64,000 nt of DNA, taken from contig NZ_CP015849.1 of NCBI RefSeq assembly GCF_001654495.1, positions 5,435,001-5,499,000 of the forward strand, written 5' to 3'. Within the stretch, counting starts at the first letter, position 1; every line of letters starts with the position of its first letter. A program made the translations under genes and the position numbers. This document shows positions 1 to 10,500 of the stretch, in pieces. The notes under the pieces were generated by a model, which was not told the DNA's origin, ran no database searches, and saw nothing but the letters and a program-made list of their open reading frames with translations. This stretch comes from Streptomyces sp. SAT1. GTDB taxonomy: Bacteria > Actinomycetota > Actinomycetes > Streptomycetales > Streptomycetaceae.

Positions 1-3075
<3,075 letters not shown>

Positions 3076-3157
3076 AGTTGCTCGCGTCCACTGTGTTGGT
3101 TCTGAAACCACGAACAACCCCATGTGCCACACATGGTGCGGTTGATTGTTTCATAGT

Positions 3158-3276
3158 GTTTCGGTGGTCATAGCGTGAGGGAAACGCCCGGTTACATTCC
3201 GAACCCGGAAGCTAAGCCTTACAGCGCCGATGGTACTGCAGGGGGGACCCTGTGGGAGAGTAGGACACCGCCGAAC
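3158..3276 (+). rRNA. rrf: 5S ribosomal RNA
   Basis: It lies about 80 nt downstream of the 23S. It begins gtttcggtggtcatagcg and ends ggacaccgccgaac, and these two ends pair as the 5S terminal helix. The internal motif cccggttacattccgaaccc is the conserved loop region. Length is about 118 nt, as expected. It is part of the same rrn transcript. Confidence 0.97.
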
Positions 3277-3285
3277 AATCATTCA

Positions 3286-3329
3286 AAGGGTTGGACCCCG
3301 AACTTCGGTTCCGGGTCCAACCCTTTTTT
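3286..3329 (+). terminator. Rho-independent terminator of the rRNA operon
   Basis: A stem of about 17 bp (aagggttggacccg... pairing with ...cgggtccaaccctt), closed by a small aacttcggtt loop and followed by a run of T, starts ten bases after the 5S. This is a textbook intrinsic terminator and marks the end of the rrn transcription unit. Confidence 0.95.
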
Positions 3330-3375
3330 GTTTCCGGCCACTTGGCGTTCACATGGCCGGGCCAGCATCCGCGGC

Positions 3376-4071
3376 ATGGGTACTGCTGCACTGCTCAGGG
3401 CCGCCGGCGTCGGAGTCGGTGACGAGGTCGTCGTGCCGGCGTTCGGGAACGTGGAGGTCGCGGAAGCGGTCGTCCAGACCGGTGCGCTGCCGGTGTTCGC
3501 CGACATAGACCCCGTGACGTACTGCCTCGACGCGTCGGCGGTCGAGACGGCCCTGACCGCGCGTACGGCGGCCGTGGTCGTCGTGCACCGCTTCGGGCGG
3601 TCAGCGGACCGGGCGCGGCTGCACGCGGCCGGACAGCGGCACGGACTGCTGGTGCTGGAGCACGGCGAGTCCGAGGCGCCGCACGAGGAGACGCCACAGC
3701 GCCGGGAGCGAGCCGCCTATCTGGACGCGCGGCTGCGGGGCGTACGGACGCCCGACGGGGGCGACGGGCACACCTACCAGCAGTACGTGGTGCGGGTACC
3801 GGGGAACGGCCGGCCGGATCGCGACGCGTTCGCACGGGCCGTACGCGCCAAGGGAGTCGACTGCCGGGTCCCCGTGAAGACGCCCGTGCACCGGCTGCCC
3901 GAGTTCCGCCGCTGCGTGTCGCTGCCGGAGACGGAGCGGGCCGCGGCGGAGACGCTGGCGCTGCCGGTGGACGCTTCTCTGACGCGGCGGGAGATGCAGC
4001 GGATCGTCACCGCGTGCAATGCGCTCGGCGGACCGGTCGTGGTTGGGAGCACGGCTGTGTTCGGGGTATGA
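3376..4071 (+). CDS. Truncated DegT/StrS-family aminotransferase-like protein, probably inactive
   Basis: A 231-residue product related to PLP-dependent DegT/DnrJ/EryC1/StrS sugar aminotransferases, which normally have about 370-400 residues. It starts at MGTAALLRAAGVG, which corresponds to the phosphate-binding GTAAL turn usually 50-60 residues into the family. The following GDEVVVPAFG and FADIDP segments fit the family. The stretch that should carry the EDAAQ motif reads LVLEHGESEA, and the block holding the PLP-binding lysine is absent: the frame jumps to the C-terminal YVVRVPG region. The frame stays open upstream into the 5S gene, but no start codon lies between the terminator and 3376. 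It is either a decayed remnant or a small non-catalytic paralogue kept next to the rrn operon. Function unknown. Confidence 0.6.
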   Translation: MGTAALLRAAGVGVGDEVVVPAFGNVEVAEAVVQTGALPVFADIDPVTYCLDASAVETALTARTAAVVVVHRFGRSADRARLHAAGQRHGLLVLEHGESEAPHEETPQRRERAAYLDARLRGVRTPDGGDGHTYQQYVVRVPGNGRPDRDAFARAVRAKGVDCRVPVKTPVHRLPEFRRCVSLPETERAAAETLALPVDASLTRREMQRIVTACNALGGPVVVGSTAVFGV

Positions 4072-4112
4072 TCTATTCCGTTGCCGAGGGGGAAACCCCG
4101 AAAAGGTGACAG

Positions 4113-4185
4113 GCCCCTATAGCTCAGTCGGCAGAGCGTCTCCATGGTAAGGAGAAGGTCAACGGTTCGATTCCGTTTGGGGGCT
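4113..4185 (+). tRNA. tRNA-Thr (anticodon GGT)
   Basis: A 73-nt cloverleaf. The acceptor arms gccccta and tgggggc pair over seven bases. The D-arm is gctcagtcggcagagc, the anticodon stem tctcc/ggaga encloses loop atggtaa with anticodon GGT at 4146-4148, and the T-arm is aacggttcgattccgtt. The CCA end is not encoded. No integrase or attachment-site duplication is seen beside it. Confidence 0.97.
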
Positions 4186-4192
4186 CCGACAG

Positions 4193-4225
4193 AAAAGACC
4201 CCGCCCTTTCGGGCGGGGTCTTTTG
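4193..4225 (+). terminator. Intrinsic terminator after tRNA-Thr
   Basis: A perfect hairpin, aaaagaccccgccc/gggcggggtctttt around a ttt-c loop, followed by T-rich sequence. It begins eight bases after the tRNA and ends before osaC, which converges from the other strand. Confidence 0.9.
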
Positions 4226-4288
4226 CGTTTTCGGTGGTTTTCGGTGAGCGGCGGAGGGCGCGGGCCCCCGGCGGGGGACCCGCCGGGG

Positions 4289-7057
4289 TCAGGAGTTGAG
4301 CACCTCCGGGACGCGCATGGCCAGGATCGCCATGTCGTCGGACGGCGCGTCAGACGCGAAGCGCTCCACGGCCCGCATGATGCGGGCGGCGACCGCGCCG
4401 GCCGTCAGTCCCGTGCAGGTGGTGAGGACGTCCGCGAGGCCGTCGTCGCCCAGCATGCGGGTGCCCTCGCGGCGTTCGGTGACGCCGTCGGTGACGCAGA
4501 GCAGGACATCGCCCGGGTCGAGCGTGACCGACTGCTCGTACAGCTCCAGGTCCTCCATGACGCCGAGCAGCGGCTGCGGTTCGGCGGCCGGTTCGACGGT
4601 GCCGTCCTGGCGCAGGCGCAGCGGCAGCGGATGGCCGGCGCAGACCACCTTCAGCTGGGCGCTGCCGTCCTCCTGGGGCCACAGCTCGCCGTAGAGGAGT
4701 GTGAGGAAGCGGCTGCGGGCGCCCTCGTCGAGGATCGCGGAGTTCAGGCGTTCCAGGACCGCGGGGCCGCCGTAGCCCTCGCGGGCCAGCAGCCGCAGGG
4801 CGTGCCGGGCGAGGCCGGTGACGGCCGCCGCCTCCGGGCCCGTGCCGCAGACGTCGCCGATGGCGAAGCCGTAGGCGCCGTCGCGGATGGGGAAGAGGTC
4901 GTAGAAGTCGCCGCCGACCTCGTTGCCCTCACCGGCCGCGCGGTAGATGACGTCGACCTCCACGCCGTCGATCTGGGGCAGGCCCGGCGGCAGCAGGCTG
5001 CGCTGGAGGGACTGGCTGATGGCGGTGCGCTCGGAGTAGAGGCGGGCGTTGTCCAGGGCGAGCGCGGCGCGGCGGCTGAGGTCCTCGGCCAGTTCGAGGA
5101 TCTCCTGGCGGAAGTGCTCGTCGGTGGGCTTGCCGAGGGTCAGCATGCCGATGACGCGGTTGCGGGCGACCAGGGGCAGGACGACCGTCTCGCCGCCGAC
5201 CGCCGCGGCGGTGGCGAGGGTCGGGCCGATGGTCGTACCGATGCGGTGGTGCGAGTCGCCCAGGCTGAGGCTGCGCATGGAGGTGCGCAGGGCCGCCTGG
5301 TGGGCCGCCTCGCCGGGCGCGGACCAGACGCGGGCGCCGGGGGTCGGCACCGGGTCGGGTGGGGCGATCTTCGACAGCAGGGACTTGATGCCGTCGATGA
5401 GTTCCTCGTCCTCGTGCAGGACGTAGGACAGGTAGGGCTCGGACGCCTGGTCGGCGATCGTATAGACGGCGCACCAGGTGGCCAGGGTGGGGACCGTCAT
5501 CTGGGCCATCAGGGCGAGGGTCTGGTCGCGGTCCAGGGTGCCGGCCAGCAGGTCGGACGCCTCGACGAGGAAGCTCAGCGAGCCGCGGCGCAGCCGTTCC
5601 AGCTCGCCGAGGCGGGCCGATTCGACGGCCAGGGCGATGCGGTCGGCGGCGAACTGGAGGCGCAGCGCCTCCTCGTTGGAGTATCTGCCGGACGCCTCTG
5701 CGGCGACGCCGAGGGATCCGGTGAGGCGGCCCTCGACCTTCAGCGGGACCGTGACGACGGAGCGCATGCCCGTACCGCCGAGCAGGGGCACGGCGCCGGG
5801 GGCGGCGGTCAGGTCCTCGTGGACGGCGGGCATCCGGGCCGAGCCGTAGCGGCCGGGGCCGGCCTCGACGGGGACGCGGGCGAAGCGCTGGCGGGCGGAG
5901 GGCAGGCCGGTGGAGGCGCGGACCTCCAGTTCCGTCTCGTCGTCGGTCGCCAGGAGCAGGAAGGCGGCGTCGCCGTCGAGCATGTCGCGGGCGCGTTCCA
6001 CCGTGCGCTGGAGGAGGCCGTCGAGGTCGTCGGGGGCTGGGGAGCCGATGAAGACCTCGAAGGGGTCGGTGCCGCTGCCGTCCGCCGAGCCGGACTTGGT
6101 GTCGCCGGAGGAGGCGGCGCGGACCGGGGTCTGGAGCACGGCGCGCTCGTGGTCGCGGACGAGCAGGCAGACCGTCGAGGGTTCGCCGCCGGTGTCGCGG
6201 ACGCGCAGATGGGAGGCGTAGACCGGGATGACCCGGCCGTGGGCGCCGCGGATGCCGTAGCTGCCCTCCCAGCGGGACAGGCGCAGCGCCTCGGCGATGC
6301 CGGTGCCGGTGCCGGGCGTGTGCGGCCAGGCCGCGAGGTCGGTGAGGGGCTTGCCGGTCACCTGTTCGGCGGAGTAGCCGAAGAGTTCCTCGGCGTCGTC
6401 GTTCCAGGCGGTGATGGCGCCGCCGCGGTCGATCTGGACGACGGCGACGCGGACCCGGCCGTCGGCGAGCGGGAGCATCTCGGCGGGCAGGGAGGGTCCG
6501 GCGGTGCGGGTGCCGACCGGGCGTTCGGGCAGGTCGAGGCGGAACCAGACGTTCTTGTGGGTGGGCGTGTACTCCACGCCCCAGCGGCCGGCGAGGGCCG
6601 CGCACAGCTGGAGCCCGCGTCCGCCCTCGCGGTCGGGGCTGCCCATGGAGACGGCCGCGCTCTGCAGCGGGACCTCGCGCTCGGGGTAGCGGTCGGAGAC
6701 CTCGATGCGCACCCCGTGGTCGCTGCGCAGGCACAGGACGTCCGCCGCGGTGCCGGCGTGCACGACGGCGTTGGTGACCAGCTCGCTGGTGAGGACCACG
6801 GCGTCGTCGACGATGTCGCCGAAGCCCCACCCTTGCAGGGTGTCGCGGACGAAGGAGCGGGCGGTCGCGACCGATCGCCCCAGTGGCTCGAAGCTGGCGG
6901 CCGCGCGCGCGGTGATCACAGAACTCCTCGTCCGGTCGTCGGCATCTCGGCCCCCGCGGCCGCCCGGTTCGCCCCGCTGCTCCGGCAGCTGGTGAGCGTT
7001 CGGCCCCGTCGGCCGTGGCTCCGGGGGCTGTCCCCCGGGGATCACTCCGGTGGTCAT
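4289..7057 (-). CDS. osaC: OsaC: RsbW-like/PAS/GAF/PP2C (SpoIIE) regulator
   Basis: A 922-residue cytoplasmic multidomain regulator. Visible order: an RsbW-type HATPase domain (about 40-165, N-box SELVTNAVVHAG, then EGGRGLQLC), a PAS domain (about 185-300, ITAWNDDAEELFGYS), two GAF domains (about 345-490 and 500-670) and a SpoIIE/PP2C phosphatase domain (about 690-920). The phosphatase metal-binding motifs are EVGGDFYD, IGDVCGTG, CVTDGVTE and PSDDMAI. The start was placed at MTTGVIPGG because ggaggg lies 11 nt upstream; a longer frame begins 26 codons earlier. Domain order and divergent position beside osaA/osaB match OsaC of S. coelicolor, which modulates the stress sigma factor SigB after osmotic shock. 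That function is transferred by synteny, not shown here. Confidence 0.88.
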   Translation of the reverse strand: MTTGVIPGGQPPEPRPTGPNAHQLPEQRGEPGGRGGRDADDRTRSSVITARAAASFEPLGRSVATARSFVRDTLQGWGFGDIVDDAVVLTSELVTNAVVHAGTAADVLCLRSDHGVRIEVSDRYPEREVPLQSAAVSMGSPDREGGRGLQLCAALAGRWGVEYTPTHKNVWFRLDLPERPVGTRTAGPSLPAEMLPLADGRVRVAVVQIDRGGAITAWNDDAEELFGYSAEQVTGKPLTDLAAWPHTPGTGTGIAEALRLSRWEGSYGIRGAHGRVIPVYASHLRVRDTGGEPSTVCLLVRDHERAVLQTPVRAASSGDTKSGSADGSGTDPFEVFIGSPAPDDLDGLLQRTVERARDMLDGDAAFLLLATDDETELEVRASTGLPSARQRFARVPVEAGPGRYGSARMPAVHEDLTAAPGAVPLLGGTGMRSVVTVPLKVEGRLTGSLGVAAEASGRYSNEEALRLQFAADRIALAVESARLGELERLRRGSLSFLVEASDLLAGTLDRDQTLALMAQMTVPTLATWCAVYTIADQASEPYLSYVLHEDEELIDGIKSLLSKIAPPDPVPTPGARVWSAPGEAAHQAALRTSMRSLSLGDSHHRIGTTIGPTLATAAAVGGETVVLPLVARNRVIGMLTLGKPTDEHFRQEILELAEDLSRRAALALDNARLYSERTAISQSLQRSLLPPGLPQIDGVEVDVIYRAAGEGNEVGGDFYDLFPIRDGAYGFAIGDVCGTGPEAAAVTGLARHALRLLAREGYGGPAVLERLNSAILDEGARSRFLTLLYGELWPQEDGSAQLKVVCAGHPLPLRLRQDGTVEPAAEPQPLLGVMEDLELYEQSVTLDPGDVLLCVTDGVTERREGTRMLGDDGLADVLTTCTGLTAGAVAARIMRAVERFASDAPSDDMAILAMRVPEVLNS

Positions 7058-7504
7058 GTGTGCGGATGCCCTCCGATGCCCGCTTGTCTCCCTGCCACCG
7101 TCCAGGCCGGACGGACCGTGGCTGGACAGCCGCATGCAAGGTTACTTACCTTCGCCGTCCGTGCGGATGCCGGTCACCAGTGTTTTCGCCCGGAGGGTGT
7201 GCGGACGGTGTGCGAAGCTGCCGAACTGTTATGGCCTGGTTCCGCAGGGGTGAAACACTGGGCAGGCTTCTGTTGACGGTGCGGACGGGCCGAGTGCGGT
7301 CCCCGTATGCGGGGCAGCAACCCCTGGTGGGGCTGTGACCCCGGGTGCGGCCCGGTCGTACCGGGGCGGAAGCGGCGAGGTAGTGACGAGGGCACGGGCC
7401 GGGACGACGGACCAGTCGTACCGGGGCGGCGTCATCGGATCGGCAGGACCGGCAGCAGTATCCGGAGCACAGCAGTGACGGTCGACCCCTGCGGGAGGGA
7501 CACA
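7058..7504. promoter_or_regulatory. Divergent osaC-osaA control region with direct and inverted repeats
   Basis: A 447-bp non-coding gap between divergent stress-regulator genes. It holds a perfect 15-bp direct repeat, gtcgtaccggggcgg, at 7355-7369 and 7415-7429 (60 bp apart), and a 9-bp inverted repeat, ccagtgttt/aaacactgg, at 7177-7185 and 7253-7261. These could be operator sites for a shared regulator. No clear SigB-type promoter could be assigned by eye. Confidence 0.5.
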
Positions 7505-10500
7505 GTGGAGTCTGGCGCAGCGACGCGGGGCACGAAGACGCGCGCGAAAGGCGGTCAGTCCGGGCAGTCCCTGAGCAGTCGGCGCACGCCGAGGGGCGCG
7601 ACGACGACGGTCGACACGGCCGCCCTGAACCGGCTGCTGGCCGCGCTGGTGGGGATGCGGGACGGGAACTTCCGCAAGCGCCTCACGGTGTCCGGGGACG
7701 GCGTGATGTCGGAGATCGCCGCGGTCTTCAACGAGGTGGCCGACCGCAATCTGCACCTGACCGGTGAGCTGTCGCGGGTACGGCGCGTGGTGGGACGTGA
7801 GGGAAAGCTCACGGAGCGGCTGGAGACGGGCGCCTGCGAGGGCTCCTGGGTCGCCGCGATCGAGAACTCCAACGCGCTGGTCGATGATCTCGTACGGCCG
7901 GTCTCCGAGGTCGGCCGGGTGCTGTCGGCGGTCGCCGAGGGGGATCTGTCGCCCCGGATGGAGCTGCGCACGCAGGCTCCGGAGGGGGCCGGGCATCCGC
8001 TGCGGGGCGAGTTCCTGAAGGTGGGCCGGACCGTCAACAACCTGGTCGACCAGTTGTCCGCGTTCACCGACGAGGTCACGCGCGTGGCCAGCGAGGTGGG
8101 CACCGAGGGCAAGCTGGGCGGTCAGGCGCGGGTGCGCGGTCTGTCGGGTTCCTGGAAGGACCTCACGGACTCGGTGAACACCATGGCGTCCCGGCTGACG
8201 GCGCAGGTGCGGGACATCGCGCTGGTGACCACGGCGGTGGCCAAGGGCGATCTGTCGCGGAAGGTCACGGTGGACGTGGCCGGGGAGATGCTGGAGCTGA
8301 AGAACACCGTCAACACGATGGTGGACCAGCTGTCCGCGTTCTCCTCGGAGGTGACGCGGGTCGCCCGTGAGGTGGGCACGGACGGCATCCTGGGCGGCCA
8401 GGCGCATGTGCCGGGTGTCGACGGCACCTGGAAGGAGCTCACCGACTCGGTGAACCTGATGGCCGGGAACCTGACGGCCCAGGTGCGCGGGATCGCGCAG
8501 GTCACCACCGCGGTGGCCAACGGCGATCTGTCGCAGAAGGTGACCGTTCCGGCGCGCGGCGAGGTCGCGCGGCTTGCCGAGACGATCAACCAGATGACCG
8601 AGACGCTGCGGATCTTCGCGGACGAGGTCACCCGGGTGGCCAACGAGGTCGGCGCGGAGGGCAGGCTCGGCGGGCAGGCGATCGTGCCGGGCGTGGCCGG
8701 GACGTGGAAGGACCTGACGGACTCCGTCAACACGGTGTTCCGGAACCTGACCACGCAGGTGCGGGACATCGCCGCGGTGACGACGGCGGTGGCCAGTGGT
8801 GACCTGTCGCAGAAGGTCACCGTGGACGTGGCCGGCGAGATGCTGGAGCTGAAGAACACCGTCAACACGATGGTCGACCAGCTGTCGGCGTTCGGCGCCG
8901 AGGTCACCCGGGTCGCGCGGGAGATCGGCGTCGAGGGCGAGCTGGGCGGCCAGGCGCAGGTGCCGGGCGCGGCGGGCACCTGGAAGGACCTGACGGACTC
9001 CGTCAACACCGCGTTCCGCAACCTCACCGGCCAGGTGCGCAACATCGCGCAGGTGACGACGGCGGTGGCCAACGGCGACCTCTCCCAGAAGGTCACCGTG
9101 GACGTCTCCGGTGAGATGCTCCAGCTGAAGAACACCGTGAACACGATGGTGGACCAGCTGTCCTCGTTCGCCGACCAGGTGACCCGGATGGCCCGTGACG
9201 TGGGCACCGAGGGGCGTCTGGGCGGCCAGGCGCGGGTGGACGGTGTGTCGGGCACGTGGAAGGAGCTGACGGACTCCGTCAACTCCATGGCGTCCAACCT
9301 GACGGGCCAGGTGCGCAACATCGCCCAGGTGACGACGGCGGTGGCCCGCGGTGATCTCTCGCAGAAGATCGACGTGGACGCGCGCGGCGAGATCCTGGAG
9401 CTGAAGAACACCATCAACACGATGGTCGACCAGCTCTCCGCCTTCGCCGACCAGGTGACCAAGGTGGCGCGCGAGGTGGGCACCGAGGGGCGGCTCGGCG
9501 GCCAGGCGCAGGTGCCCGGCGTCGCCGGTGTGTGGCGGGACCTGACCGACTCCGTGAACGGCATGGCGGGCAATCTGACCTCGCAGGTGCGCAACATCGC
9601 GCAGGTCGCCACCGCCGTGGCCCGGGGCGACCTCTCCCAGAAGATCACCGTGGACGCCCGCGGGGAGATCCAGGAGCTCAAGAACACCCTGAACACCATG
9701 GTGGACCAGCTCTCCTCGTTCGCCCAGGAGGTCACCCGGGTGGCCCGCGAGGTGGGCACGGAGGGCATCCTGGGCGGCCAGGCCGAGGTGCAGGGCGTGG
9801 CCGGTACCTGGAAGGACCTCACCCAGTCGGTGAACTTCATGGCGAACAACCTGACCATCCAGGTCCGCAACATCGCCGAGGTCACCACCGCCGTCGCCAA
9901 GGGCGACCTGTCGAAGAAGATCACCGTCGACGCCAAGGGAGAGATCCTCGAACTCGTCACCACGGTGAACACGATGGTCGACCAGCTGTCGTCCTTCGCC
10001 GAGCAGGTCACGCGGGTCGCCCGCGAGGTGGGCACGGAAGGCATCCTCGGCGGTCAGGCGCACGTGCGGGGCGTCGTCGGCATCTGGAAGGACCTCAGCG
10101 ACAACGTCAACCTGATGGCCAACAACCTGACCATGCAGGTGCGCAACATCTCCCAGGTCGCGGCGGCGGTCGCCAACGGCGATCTGACGCGGACGGTGAC
10201 GATCGAGGCGCGCGGCGAGGTCGCGCAGCTCGCCGACACCTTCAACACCATGGTGAAGACGCTGAGTTCCTTCGCCGACCAGGTGACCAAGGTGGCCCGC
10301 GAGGTGGGCACCGACGGCATCCTGGGCGGGCAGGCGTACGTGCCGGGTGTGGCGGGGACCTGGAAGGACCTCACCGAGTCGGTGAACCAGATGGCGTCCA
10401 ACCTGACCGGTCAGGTGCGCAACATCGCCATGGTGACCACGGCCATCGCCAAGGGCGATCTCACCAAGAAGATCGACATCGACGCGCGCGGGGAGATCCT

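Noticed and set aside
4113..4185. Possible integration site at tRNA-Thr
   Set aside because: No integrase, no 3' tRNA duplication and no foreign-looking genes nearby; only a terminator follows.
4223..7276. A 1017-codon plus-strand open frame opposite osaC
   Set aside because: Its product is Gly/Ala/Arg/Asp-rich with no domain, and it mirrors the codon pattern of osaC. It is a GC-bias shadow.
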